The position numbers and the translations under genes are program-made. DNA of 64,000 nucleotides from Brevibacillus choshinensis (lineage in GTDB: Bacteria; Bacillota; Bacilli; Brevibacillales; Brevibacillaceae): assembly GCF_001420695.1 (NCBI RefSeq), contig NZ_LJJB01000010.1:1061131-1125130 (forward strand). Reading direction: 5' to 3'. The notes beneath the pieces are model-generated. The model was not told the DNA's origin, searched no databases, and saw only the letters and a program-made list of their open reading frames with translations. Positions 26,746-35,322 of this stretch are shown here, in pieces. How positions within the stretch are numbered: the stretch's first letter is position 1; each line of letters opens with the position of its first letter.

Positions 26746-26823
26746 ATGAGCACATACAATCTTCGGAATACTCATAAATATTCGGCTTTGAAAATCAAGA
26801 AAAAGGGGAAACTGCATAGCTAG
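26746..26823 (+). CDS. Possible 25-residue leader peptide upstream of the isochorismatase gene
   Basis: An ATG at 26746, with AAAGGAG 10 bases upstream, opens 25 codons (MSTYNLRNTHKYSALKIKKK then GKLHS) ending 11 bases before the ribosome binding site of the next gene. The C-terminal half is Lys-rich. It matches no family I know. It may be a leader or a small independent peptide, and chance is not excluded. Confidence 0.35.
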   Translation: MSTYNLRNTHKYSALKIKKKGKLHS

Positions 26824-26847
26824 TCCCCCTATTTGAGGAGGAAGTAC

Positions 26848-27414
26848 ATGAATCACACAACCGCTCTGCTCGTTATCGATGTACAGGTAGGTATTGTTGA
26901 GGGCACACCCGACCATCCAAATCCGGTATATGCCAAAGAATCGCTGGTCCAAACGATTCAAACCTTGATCGACCACGCCCGCACAAGATCGATTCCGGTC
27001 TTGTACGTGCAGGATTTGGATGTCAAAGACGCAGGAGAAGAAGCCTTTGCGATCCATCCAGCGCTGTCTCCCGCTCCCCACGAGCCCGTCATTTACAAAC
27101 GAGCGACTGATTCCTTTCACGGCACCGATCTGCACGAGCAGCTGCAAGCGCTTGGCGTCAAGCATCTCGTGATCGTCGGCTGCAAAACGGAATATTGCGT
27201 GGATAGCGCCTGCCGCAAAGCCACGACTCTCGGCTATGATGTTACGCTGGTACGGGACGCTCACTCGACGACAGACAATGCCGCATTGCATGCCGAGCAG
27301 ATCATCGCTCATCACAACACTTGCCTTCACGGCTTGGGCAATCTCGATCCATTTATCTTGGTGCGCCCATCAGAGGAAGATGTGCTTGTTCCCAGCCACG
27401 ACTCGTATCGATAA
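26848..27414 (+). CDS. Isochorismatase-like cysteine hydrolase
   Basis: A 188-residue isochorismatase-fold protein. The catalytic triad is visible: Asp in LLVIDVQVG, Lys in VIYKRATDSFHGTDL, and Cys in GCKTEYCVDSACRKAT, where the second of the two cysteines is at the nucleophile position. Related enzymes are nicotinamidases and hydrolases of small amides; the substrate is unknown. I use the ATG at 26848, after GAGGAGG, rather than the TTG at 26833, which overlaps that site. It is monocistronic, or co-transcribed with the small ORF upstream, and ends at a bidirectional terminator. Confidence 0.88.
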   Translation: MNHTTALLVIDVQVGIVEGTPDHPNPVYAKESLVQTIQTLIDHARTRSIPVLYVQDLDVKDAGEEAFAIHPALSPAPHEPVIYKRATDSFHGTDLHEQLQALGVKHLVIVGCKTEYCVDSACRKATTLGYDVTLVRDAHSTTDNAALHAEQIIAHHNTCLHGLGNLDPFILVRPSEEDVLVPSHDSYR

Positions 27415-27432
27415 GCTGTTTAATAAGGAAAT

Positions 27433-27472
27433 AAAAAACGGGCAGACCGCTATGGTCTTTAGCCCGTTTTTT
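27433..27472. terminator. Bidirectional terminator between the isochorismatase gene and ywbE
   Basis: AAAAAACGGGC and GCCCGTTTTTT form a stem with inner AGACC/GGTCT pairs, between the convergent stops at 27414 and 27504. Confidence 0.88.
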
Positions 27473-27503
27473 ACTGGTTTGATATCATTTGTCATCCCCT
27501 TGC

Positions 27504-27707
27504 TTATTCGCCTTTTTTGATAATCTCCTGCACTCTTCCCACCTGTCCATCGGTCAGACGGACTTTGATGCCGTGCGGGTGCGTACTGGAATTGGTTAAA
27601 ATATCTTTGACGATACCACGCGTTCGCTTCCCTGTGCGTTGATTTTGCTTCAATACGATATCGACTTCCAGCCCAGCTACGATATCTTTTCGATTTTTTC
27701 CGTTCAT
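27504..27707 (-). CDS. ywbE: YwbE family protein
   Basis: A 67-residue protein with the YwbE (DUF2196) pattern: IVAGLEVDIVLKQNQRTGKR, TRGIVKDILTNSSTHPHG and IKVRLTDGQVGRVQEI. It is a small basic beta-rich protein, probably a KOW/SH3-like fold, conserved in Firmicutes and some other bacteria, with no established function. The start ATG at 27707 is preceded by an AGGAGAG-type site. It is convergent with the isochorismatase gene and divergent from the gene at 27806. Confidence 0.88.
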   Translation of the reverse strand: MNGKNRKDIVAGLEVDIVLKQNQRTGKRTRGIVKDILTNSSTHPHGIKVRLTDGQVGRVQEIIKKGE

Positions 27708-27805
27708 CTTTTTCGCTCTCCTTTTTCTACAATCATCGATCTTTTTCGCTCTTTGTCTTACCTATGATATAATCTACAAACAAAACTATCTCATCGGAGG
27801 AATCC

Positions 27806-28282
27806 ATGCTTACATTTGAAGAGAAACTGGCTATCATTGAATCTTTCCCGGAATTGACGCGCAACGACGTCTCCCTCAAGCGGGTGAACTTTCATTTTGA
27901 AGGCAGTTTGCACGAGAAAAAAACAGTCGTGTACCATCTCCATCCAAACGGTAACGGCTTCGTATATGGCGCGTATTTGAAAGGCTTTCGCAAGGATGAC
28001 AAAGGCTTCATCAACATCCGTGACTTTTCGGCCGACGAACTGCGCTCCGTCATTGAAGCGTCCATTCAGATGCTTTCTTATAAACGCGAGGTCGCTCCTC
28101 AAGTGAATTCCGCGGCACAGGAACTGGAAGAAACATGGATCGACAACAAAGACAACACCTTGCTGCTGCAACAGGAAGATTCTCTGTGGAACGTCTACCA
28201 CGGCATGAATCTGGAAGCTTCTTTTGAATCGTATGTGGAAGCCGAGCAGTACTTGAAAGAAGAAGGCTTCACCCGTCAATAG
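27806..28282 (+). CDS. Conserved hypothetical protein, unrecognised
   Basis: A 158-residue soluble acidic protein with no signal peptide or membrane segment. The N-terminal part alternates beta-like stretches (LKRVNFHFEGSLHEKKTVVYHL) and contains NGFVYGAYLKGF; the C-terminal half is helical and acidic. A good ribosome binding site (GGAGG) precedes the ATG, and codon use matches its neighbours, so it is a real gene. I do not recognise a family and propose no function. Confidence 0.8.
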   Translation: MLTFEEKLAIIESFPELTRNDVSLKRVNFHFEGSLHEKKTVVYHLHPNGNGFVYGAYLKGFRKDDKGFINIRDFSADELRSVIEASIQMLSYKREVAPQVNSAAQELEETWIDNKDNTLLLQQEDSLWNVYHGMNLEASFESYVEAEQYLKEEGFTRQ

Positions 28283-28470
28283 AGTTCTTCACGCTTGTGT
28301 CCAATTCCCACTTCCTGACCTTCCCCCTGCATTGGATAGACTCTCCTAATCGGGTACCCACATTCCACCTAGCTAGATGTACAATACCAAATCGTAAACC
28401 TTGAAACAATTGGCCAAGCAGTCTGACCGGACTGCTTGCGTCCAACCGACTAACAGGGGGATCTTACGGC
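28283..28470. other. Promoter region of the signalling operon
   Basis: Nothing definite was found: no convincing -35/-10 pair and no strong hairpin. The GGGGG before the ATG at 28471 is the ribosome binding site. Confidence 0.3.
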
Positions 28471-30093
28471 ATGATGAAGTATAGAGATGCACTTTTGACC
28501 CATATTCACAAGCAGCTGGAGGCGTGGTTCGATCTTCGCGGACCACTCCCCCATGATGAATTATACCGCTTTCTTCATTCCTTAAAAGGAACCTCGGGAA
28601 CGATCGGTCTCACCGATTTGTCGAATTTGTCCCAGAGCCTATTGGACCAACTGGAAGCAATGCCGCCAAAAGATTGGCAACCTGCTGATTGGCGCGAATT
28701 TTTGCTCGAGTTTATCGCACTTTGCTACGAACACCGGTCGGAACAAGAGCTGCTACTGGACGATGCGGAGCAGGCACGGGAAAACAGCTATGAGAACCAG
28801 CCTCTCGTCCTGATTTTGGATGATGACGTCACTTTGTTGATGTATGTAAAAGAATATTTAGAGAAGCGCAACTGGTCGGTCATTGCTACTGTTCACCCTC
28901 ACAAGGCACTGGATTACTTTCATGACATGAATCCCGACTGTCTGATACTGGATTTAAATATTCCGGAAACGGGTGGCTTTCAGGTCATGCAGACGCTCAG
29001 TGAAAAAATCAAAAAACAGTACGTACCTACAACCGTAATAAGCGTGGACTGTGCGCGGGAAACGCGTTTGCGTGCCTACCGCCTGGGGGCGGATGACGTC
29101 ATGTGCAAGCCACTCGATATGGAAGAGCTGGCTGTTCGGCTGGAACGTCAATTATACCGCAAACGCTGGATGAATCGGATCCTGTTTCTGGACGAGCTAA
29201 CGGGTGCCTACAATCGCAACTCCCTTCTGGACACGTATCAACGGCTGTTCGGAGATGCGCAGCGGGCAGATTCTCCCCTGTCACTCGCCTTCCTGGATAT
29301 CGATCATTTCAAAAAAGTGAACGATACATACGGCCATCTGGTCGGAGATGATGTCCTGAGCAGATTCGCTTCCTTTCTCCAGAGCAGTGCGGCCAAGAAT
29401 GACATCCTGTTCCGTTACGGCGGAGAAGAGTTTATCCTTTTGATGCCTCAAACTACCGTGAAGGAAGCCAAGCATCGTATGCAGCAGATGCTGGATGCCT
29501 TTTGTGCACTGACATTTGACTCTGCAAACGGTCCCTTTTCCTTGAGCTTTTCCGCAGGTGTCGTACAGATCACAGACGCTGAAAAACCACTTCCTTATTG
29601 GCTGGAAGTAGCCGATAACTCTTTATATAGAGCCAAAAATTCGGGCCGATGCAGAATTGAGGAAGCCGTTCTGTCAGAAACGGTAGACTCTCCGCAAATC
29701 AAGCTCAAGGTCGCCATTATCGATGACGATGCGATGATCCGGACGATGCTGGCGGAGTCTGTGAAAACAGGCTTTGACGGATGGATTCACGCCGACATTC
29801 ACGAATTTCGTGATGGCGAGGCCTTCTTCCAAAGTGACTGGCATCGCGGTCCTGAGCCATACCTTGTCATCTTGGACGGCATCATGCCGATCATGGACGG
29901 GCTGGAGGTCCTGCAGCGAATTCGAGCTCTGCCTAATACCAAGCGCTATACCGTCATCATGCTGACAGGCCGTACCGAAGAGCACGATATTGTGCGTGCC
30001 CTCCAATTGGGGGCGGATGATTACATGACCAAGCCCTTCAGTACCAAAGAATTGGAAGCGAGAATCAAGCGCCTGGTGAAACGAATGGTTTAG
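28471..30093 (+). CDS. Hpt-REC-GGDEF-REC signalling protein (diguanylate cyclase)
   Basis: A 540-residue multidomain protein. An N-terminal Hpt domain (about 1-100) has the phosphorylatable His in FLHSLKGTSGTIGL. A receiver domain follows (about 110-225, acidic pocket LDDD, Asp in DCLILDLNIPETGG). Next is a GGDEF domain (about 235-395) with active-site motif GGEEF, and a C-terminal receiver (about 410-540, IDDD, LVILDGIMPIMDG). GGEEF is compatible with c-di-GMP synthesis. At the inhibitory-site position five residues upstream the sequence is AKND, so the I-site Arg is missing. First of three signalling genes; it can receive phosphate by its Hpt and receiver domains. Confidence 0.9.
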   Translation: MMKYRDALLTHIHKQLEAWFDLRGPLPHDELYRFLHSLKGTSGTIGLTDLSNLSQSLLDQLEAMPPKDWQPADWREFLLEFIALCYEHRSEQELLLDDAEQARENSYENQPLVLILDDDVTLLMYVKEYLEKRNWSVIATVHPHKALDYFHDMNPDCLILDLNIPETGGFQVMQTLSEKIKKQYVPTTVISVDCARETRLRAYRLGADDVMCKPLDMEELAVRLERQLYRKRWMNRILFLDELTGAYNRNSLLDTYQRLFGDAQRADSPLSLAFLDIDHFKKVNDTYGHLVGDDVLSRFASFLQSSAAKNDILFRYGGEEFILLMPQTTVKEAKHRMQQMLDAFCALTFDSANGPFSLSFSAGVVQITDAEKPLPYWLEVADNSLYRAKNSGRCRIEEAVLSETVDSPQIKLKVAIIDDDAMIRTMLAESVKTGFDGWIHADIHEFRDGEAFFQSDWHRGPEPYLVILDGIMPIMDGLEVLQRIRALPNTKRYTVIMLTGRTEEHDIVRALQLGADDYMTKPFSTKELEARIKRLVKRMV

Positions 30094-30117
30094 ATGAAAT
30101 AGTTGGAGTGAATAACA

Positions 30118-30480
30118 ATGGCACACATTTTACTTGCAGAAGACGAACCTGTCCTGCGCATGCTGATCAGCGATACGTTAGAGGATGAAGGGCACCAGCT
30201 TGATATCGCTTGCGATGGTGAGGAAGCCTTGCAAAAAATCGAGCAGCGTCAGTATGACCTGATCGTTCTGGATTACATGATGCCCAAGCTGACTGGCTAC
30301 GAAGTATTAGTGCACATGAAACAGATCCCTGAAAAAAAGAATTGCAAAGTCATGATCCTCTCGGCAAAAAGCCAGCATGCCGAACAGGAAAAGATGCGTG
30401 CTGCAGGCGCGGATGCATTCATGCCCAAGCCCTTTAGCCCCATGGAATTGGTACGGGTCGTGGAGGACATGCTTGCATGA
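30118..30480 (+). CDS. Single-domain response regulator
   Basis: A 120-residue receiver domain with no output domain. Acidic pocket AEDEP, phospho-acceptor Asp in DLIVLDYMMPKLTGYE, conserved Thr/Ser position SAKS, and Lys in MPKPFSPMEL. It starts 24 bases after the Hpt-REC-GGDEF-REC gene and overlaps the hybrid kinase gene by four bases (ATGA). It probably shuttles phosphate between the hybrid kinase and the Hpt domain of the first protein, as in CheY- or Spo0F-like relays. This is inferred from the operon. Confidence 0.9.
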   Translation: MAHILLAEDEPVLRMLISDTLEDEGHQLDIACDGEEALQKIEQRQYDLIVLDYMMPKLTGYEVLVHMKQIPEKKNCKVMILSAKSQHAEQEKMRAAGADAFMPKPFSPMELVRVVEDMLA

Positions 30481-33365
30481 GTGAACTCAGACAGGTGTTG
30501 AAAAAAAGCATCACTAGGCGTTTTACCGCTATGATGCTTATGTTTTTATCGCTCCTGATTGCTGGAGCAGCCATCGTTCTATACACGAATTACACGGCCT
30601 TTTCCCAGTACCAGACGACACTGAAGGCTTCCAAGGAAAAGCAAGTACTCGTCGAGCAGATCGCCGATCACACCAATCAAATCTTTTTCCGAGCTCGCGG
30701 CTACTACGCCTTTTTGAGCCCATACGAGTACAATGAACTGTTTGTAGAGAAAGAAAAGCTCAAGCAAGCAATCTCGTCTTTTAAAAGGCTCCCGCTCACC
30801 TCTGAGGAGCAGGTCGTCGTTACCTCGATCGAGTCGTTCATTTCCAATTTCTTTGCAAACGTATTCCCGACCGCTTCTGGTTACGCCAAAGCTGGTCAGT
30901 ACGAATCATTACGAAACTTTTCTTCCAGCGGAGTGAATCAGGAAGTCAATAATTTGATTACCTATGCCTCTACCTACAAGAAAAAGAACGAACAGCTGCT
31001 GTTGCAAGAAAACCGTGCCTTGTTTGAAGATGTGACGCGACAGAGTCTATGGTTCATCTTGTACATTCTGGTGGTGCTGATCCTTTCTCTCTGGGTCACC
31101 AAACGGACCACCCGTGACATCGGCGCTCCACTCGAACGCTTGTCTGTCGAAGCCAATCGTTTTTCGCATGGCGAGCTCCCCCACTTCCAAGACCTGCATC
31201 GCGTCGATGAAATCGGCAATCTCGCCCGATCCCTCGACTTTTTGATCCGGCAAATTCAGATCAAGGAAGAAACGCTGATGGCGCAAAATGAAGAGCTCCA
31301 AGCCCAGCAGGATGAGCTGATGATGCAACAGGAAGAACTGCAGGAAGCACTCGCCAAAATGGAGGACAATGAGCGATATCTACAAAAGAGAAACCGACTC
31401 ATTCAATCCCTCGCGAATACGCTGGACAAGCAAGAATTGCTGCAAAGCATCGTTCGCAATATCGTCGAGGTGATGGATGCGGACAAAGGTATCATCGTCT
31501 TGTTGAATGCGGACAAGGACATCTCCAGCTTTGGGGTCTCTCCTCTGGGAGTGAATCAGTTTTTAAACGGGTTGGAAGACGGACCGCTCGTACGAATCCG
31601 GGAAACCAGGCAGCCTTATGTATTGACTCGGGAAAGCACAGAAGCGGAGCGCGGCTATCAGGAAGCGGCTTCTCAGACCTACGAGCTGTATTTGCCGGTC
31701 TTGCAGGCGGATCAGGCAGTGGTGGCATGCATTGTCCTCTCTCGCATTGGTCGCACCCTTTCCGAACTGGAAAAACAGATGGCTATAGGACTAGCCAAAC
31801 AAATCTCGTTGTCTCTGGACAAGCTCGCCATGCACGAAGAAACCGAAAAACAACGCCAAATGACGCAGGACATGCTCGATACCATCCAGGAAGGCGTGCA
31901 ACTGATCGGCATCAACGGCGTGACGCTGCAGGTGAATCGCACCTTCCAAGAACTGCTCAGCTTCCCTGATCGTGTGTCTGCGCAAGGCATTGGTCTTGCC
32001 GATTACTTCAAGCACATGGAAGGACTCACCAAAGACCACGAGCAGCTCGTCTCGTGCGTGAACGCGACTCTTTCCGGTCACAGTGAGGATAAGACCCATC
32101 TGATCGAACTCACCTATCCACAAGTCCGCTACATCCAGCTGTATGCGGAGCCTTTGTATCGGGATCAGAAAAAATGGGGCACCTTGCTCGTCTACCGTGA
32201 TATTACAAAAGAATACGAAATTGACCAGATGAAGTCCGAATTCGTGAGTACGGTCAGTCATGAGCTGAGGACTCCACTCGCCAGCGTGCTTGGTTTTGCC
32301 GAGCTATTGTTGAACAAGGAATTAAAACCGGAACGTCAGAATCGCTATACGACGGCCATTTATCAGGAAGCGAGGCGACTCACTGCGCTGATCAATGATT
32401 TCCTCGACCTGCAACGCATGGAATCAGGGCGACAGACCTATGAAAGAGAATTGGTACCTATTGAACAGGTAGTCCGAGAAATTTTCGGGCTGTATCACGT
32501 CCAATCTCCTCTTCATTCGTTTGAGCTAGATCTGCAAACGGAGAAAACCGTGATTGAAGGAGACCGGGACAAGCTCCGTCAAGTAATCATGAACTTGGTG
32601 AGCAACGCTGTGAAATACTCTCCGGCAGGTGGGTGCGTGCGTGTGGTATGCCGAAATGAGGGGAATCAACTTCTAGTGGAGGTCCATGATGAGGGTTTGG
32701 GTATTCCTCCTGAAGCCATCCCCCACCTTTTCACCAAGTTTTACCGTGTCGATAATTCGGATCGTAGAGAAATCGGAGGCACTGGTCTTGGCCTTGCCAT
32801 TGTTCAGGAGATTGTTCATATTCACAACGGGGAAATCGCTGTGGCGTCCGAGTCCGGCCATGGCAGTACCTTTACTGTCGCACTTCCCCTGCCGGAACAG
32901 CAGCCCGCTGCGTTCAATGAACCGGACAGTCTAGAGACGTATCCCCATTCCCTTCATTCAAACGGAAATGTCGTGATTATCGAAGACGATGTGAACCTCT
33001 CCGAGTTGTTGCGAGATGAATTAATCGGCTCTGGATTTACAGTGTATGCCTTTTCTCATGCTGCTCAGGCGCTGACTGCCATCGAAGAGATCACTCCTGA
33101 TGCTGTCGTCTTGGATCTCGTCCTACAAGACGGAGAAGACGGGTGGAAGGTAATCGAAACCATGCGGGAAAATCCGAAGCTGCGTTCGATTCCGATCGTC
33201 ATCTCAAGTGCCTTTGAGGAGAAGAAAAAAGCCTTTGACCTGGGTGCCAAAGGGTACTTGATCAAGCCGTATCATCCCGATACACTATCCAAAGCCATAC
33301 TCCTTGCCGTCACCAGCAACGACGCGGACGGGCAGATCTTCATTCCCGATCAAATCAAAGAGTAG
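30477..33365 (+). CDS. Membrane hybrid sensor histidine kinase (HAMP-GAF-PAS-HisKA-HATPase-REC)
   Basis: A 962-residue sensor. TM1 (about 15-38) and TM2 (about 187-207) enclose an extracellular sensor domain of about 145 residues. A HAMP segment and an acidic/Gln-rich coiled coil follow, then a GAF domain (about 310-455), a PAS domain (about 465-580), HisKA with STVSHELRTPLASVLGF (His near 595), the ATPase with NLVSNAVKYS and GTGLGLAIVQEIV, and a C-terminal receiver (IIEDD, VLDLVLQDGEDGW). The signal is unknown. With the two preceding genes it forms a phosphorelay that ends in a diguanylate cyclase. Confidence 0.9.
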   Translation: MSELRQVLKKSITRRFTAMMLMFLSLLIAGAAIVLYTNYTAFSQYQTTLKASKEKQVLVEQIADHTNQIFFRARGYYAFLSPYEYNELFVEKEKLKQAISSFKRLPLTSEEQVVVTSIESFISNFFANVFPTASGYAKAGQYESLRNFSSSGVNQEVNNLITYASTYKKKNEQLLLQENRALFEDVTRQSLWFILYILVVLILSLWVTKRTTRDIGAPLERLSVEANRFSHGELPHFQDLHRVDEIGNLARSLDFLIRQIQIKEETLMAQNEELQAQQDELMMQQEELQEALAKMEDNERYLQKRNRLIQSLANTLDKQELLQSIVRNIVEVMDADKGIIVLLNADKDISSFGVSPLGVNQFLNGLEDGPLVRIRETRQPYVLTRESTEAERGYQEAASQTYELYLPVLQADQAVVACIVLSRIGRTLSELEKQMAIGLAKQISLSLDKLAMHEETEKQRQMTQDMLDTIQEGVQLIGINGVTLQVNRTFQELLSFPDRVSAQGIGLADYFKHMEGLTKDHEQLVSCVNATLSGHSEDKTHLIELTYPQVRYIQLYAEPLYRDQKKWGTLLVYRDITKEYEIDQMKSEFVSTVSHELRTPLASVLGFAELLLNKELKPERQNRYTTAIYQEARRLTALINDFLDLQRMESGRQTYERELVPIEQVVREIFGLYHVQSPLHSFELDLQTEKTVIEGDRDKLRQVIMNLVSNAVKYSPAGGCVRVVCRNEGNQLLVEVHDEGLGIPPEAIPHLFTKFYRVDNSDRREIGGTGLGLAIVQEIVHIHNGEIAVASESGHGSTFTVALPLPEQQPAAFNEPDSLETYPHSLHSNGNVVIIEDDVNLSELLRDELIGSGFTVYAFSHAAQALTAIEEITPDAVVLDLVLQDGEDGWKVIETMRENPKLRSIPIVISSAFEEKKKAFDLGAKGYLIKPYHPDTLSKAILLAVTSNDADGQIFIPDQIKE

Positions 33366-33401
33366 AAAAAGAGGCAGCGGTTTTTATCCGTTGCCTCTTT
33401 T
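33366..33401. terminator. Bidirectional terminator after the hybrid kinase gene
   Basis: AAAAAGAGGCAGCGG and CCGTTGCCTCTTTT form a strong stem with one mismatch and a 7-base loop, between convergent genes. Confidence 0.88.
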
Positions 33402-33411
33402 CGTTTCGTTT

Positions 33412-34323
33412 CTAGCTTAATCCTTTGGCAGCCAAACGCTCGCTGATTCTTCTTAATTTCACATGGTAGGCGAGGAGGTCCTGTTTGGCTGCCTCAGCCT
33501 CCGCTCGGCTTGGCTGCAGCTTTTCAATTCCCCAAAATTGGATCAAATAATCAAATACTTGATTAAAATAAGATACCGGACCATAGTTGGCTTCTTTTGC
33601 GATTAGGTCCATTCTCTCTTTGAAGGACGGCATTTCTATCCCTGGCATGGCAAAGGATGTCATTGCTTTATGAATGTAATAGACGAAGTTGTGATCGACA
33701 CCCAAATACCCTTTTACAGCGTCGCGATAAAATGCAAAATGCAGCGTCTCATCTTTGGCTATGCGGCGTAGCAATCGGGACAAATCTTTGTCGTAATCGG
33801 TCGCAGCCTTTGCCACGTTGTTGTAAAAGACCATCGTGGCCAGCTCTTGAACGGTCGTGTACACCATCGTCTCCATCGCCGTGTCAAAGTCTGGAGCAAA
33901 GCCGCCTTCCACCACCTGTTTGCGCAGACGGTGCAGTTCATGTGGATTGGCATTCCGAGTGATGATCAGGTACGTTTCCAGCAAGGAAGAGTGCTGATCT
34001 TCTTCCGCTACCCACGTGTGTACGAATTCTTGCAAGACCTCGAGAGAGCCTTTAAACGTGACAGCGAGATGGTGATAAAAGAAGGGTAGGTTCACTTCTG
34101 TTAAGAGCGATGTTTCCACTGCTGTATAGATAGCGGTGGGAAGCGTTCGCTGTTCTGGGGACCATGGTTCCGTTTTAAAGCTCCGTCCCTTTTCCCACGG
34201 TATGTATTCATGGTAGCTCCAGTCGATACCGTTTGCTCGTTCTCGATGCTGTCTGTAAAGTTCTGTCAGGTACGGCTCCAGCTGCGGATCAAACACATTT
34301 AGGCTATAGTTGAGAAGTGGCAT
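33412..34323 (-). CDS. Soluble acyl-ACP desaturase-like di-iron protein
   Basis: A 303-residue ferritin-like protein. The di-iron ligands are spaced as in plant and mycobacterial acyl-ACP desaturases: Glu in SLLTEVNLP, Glu and His in WVAEEDQHSSLLETYL, Glu in YTTVQELATM, and Glu and His in AKDETLHFAFYRD. The family inserts a cis double bond into acyl chains on acyl carrier protein. Bacillales usually use a membrane desaturase, so a soluble one is less common. A good promoter (TTGACA, 17 bases, TAAAGT) precedes it, and AAGGAG lies before the ATG. The neighbour is a YdjO cold-inducible type gene. Confidence 0.85.
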   Translation of the reverse strand: MPLLNYSLNVFDPQLEPYLTELYRQHRERANGIDWSYHEYIPWEKGRSFKTEPWSPEQRTLPTAIYTAVETSLLTEVNLPFFYHHLAVTFKGSLEVLQEFVHTWVAEEDQHSSLLETYLIITRNANPHELHRLRKQVVEGGFAPDFDTAMETMVYTTVQELATMVFYNNVAKAATDYDKDLSRLLRRIAKDETLHFAFYRDAVKGYLGVDHNFVYYIHKAMTSFAMPGIEMPSFKERMDLIAKEANYGPVSYFNQVFDYLIQFWGIEKLQPSRAEAEAAKQDLLAYHVKLRRISERLAAKGLS

Positions 34324-34350
34324 TCACATAAACTCCTTGAATTTTGCTCA

Positions 34351-34379
34351 ACTTTACTGAAAATTTGAATTTATGTCAA
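34351..34379 (-). promoter_or_regulatory. Strong sigma-A promoter of the desaturase gene
   Basis: On the minus strand TTGACA, a 17-base spacer and TAAAGT precede the ATG by 28 bases, giving a very short leader. Confidence 0.75.
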
Positions 34380-34509
34380 TCTAAACTATGATTTTTCTGT
34401 ATGGTTATGAATTGTAGTAGCTCAGAAAATCTTGGTATATTCAGGGGCATTCCATCACACATTAATAGAGGTTAAAGTCCGCACCATGCCCCGCAAAGGA
34501 GGAGTTCAT

Positions 34510-34716
34510 TTGTATTTCTCTAAGAAAGCAATGGTTCCGGTCGAAGAAGAGGAAACAAATGTGTGGATGTGTAGCAATGACGGCTGTACGTGCTGGATGA
34601 GAGATAACTTTTCCTTTGACGAAAGCCCTAGCTGCCCATTCTGCCAGTCTCAGATGGTAAAAGACACGAAAATGCTTCCCGTTTTGACGAACCACAGCAA
34701 TAAACGCACTCCCTGA
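34510..34716 (+). CDS. ydjO: YdjO family cold-inducible zinc-ribbon-like protein
   Basis: A 68-residue protein with four cysteines in the YdjO pattern (WMCSNDGCTCWMRDNF and SPSCPFCQSQMV), probably binding one zinc ion. YdjO is a small cold-shock-associated protein of B. subtilis whose role is unknown. I use the TTG at 34510, because AAAGGAGG lies 7 bases upstream and overlaps the codons of the longer frame. That longer frame begins at 34432 without a binding site. It is divergent from the desaturase gene, another function tied to cold adaptation. Confidence 0.82.
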   Translation: MYFSKKAMVPVEEEETNVWMCSNDGCTCWMRDNFSFDESPSCPFCQSQMVKDTKMLPVLTNHSNKRTP

Positions 34717-34792
34717 GTGAGTACCTCTTCTCTTTTTTGCGTTGCGGGCCTACAATAAGCTCATGACGTACGATTGTTAGAGGAGCATGCCC

Positions 34793-35101
34793 ATGAACCG
34801 AAAAGAGATGGAAGAACAAATGATCCAAGCATACCAACGCGACGAGGGTATGATGATTCTCGTATTCGCTCAATGGTGTGTCAACCATGGTCTGGATGCA
34901 CAAGAAATCTATCAGCGTGCCTATCCGAATCAGGTCACAAACCCTTTGCTAGCACAGATGATGGACAATACGGTTCCAAAAGAGGAAGCGGAAGAGATAC
35001 CCGATGCCACCTTGCTTGGAGTCTTGTCCCTCTTCGGAAATGACGACTTGGCGTTTGTGGTCAGCGAAGAAATGGAACGGCTAAAAAAGCATAGAGGGTA
35101 A
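34793..35101 (+). CDS. Small conserved hypothetical protein
   Basis: A 102-residue acidic, mainly helical, soluble protein, with FAQWCVNHGLDAQEIYQRAYPNQ split around a central Cys and a Lys/Glu-rich C terminus. I do not recognise a family. The ATG at 34793 has AGAGGAG 8 bases upstream; the ATG two codons earlier is too close to it. A terminator follows. It may be transcribed with ydjO, 76 bases upstream, as no terminator separates them clearly. Confidence 0.75.
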   Translation: MNRKEMEEQMIQAYQRDEGMMILVFAQWCVNHGLDAQEIYQRAYPNQVTNPLLAQMMDNTVPKEEAEEIPDATLLGVLSLFGNDDLAFVVSEEMERLKKHRG

Positions 35102-35110
35102 AGGAGCGAA

Positions 35111-35136
35111 GTCACACCATACCGTGTGGCTTTTTT
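35111..35136 (+). terminator. Terminator after the small hypothetical gene
   Basis: GTCACAC and GTGTGGC form a 7-bp stem (one wobble) followed by six T, 10 bases after the stop. Confidence 0.75.
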
Positions 35137-35322
35137 CTTTGCCATTCTTGCAACTTCCATGTACAGGAAATACGTCTAATGTTTACATACTACAAGAAGT
35201 CCCTAATCAAATATAATTCTAAGAAACATTTTTTATGATGAAGACCACTCGTAATGACAGCCATTCGTAGTTTATTGTTTGAGACCGATCGCACGTCGAC
35301 TAAAACATAAATGGAGAATGCT

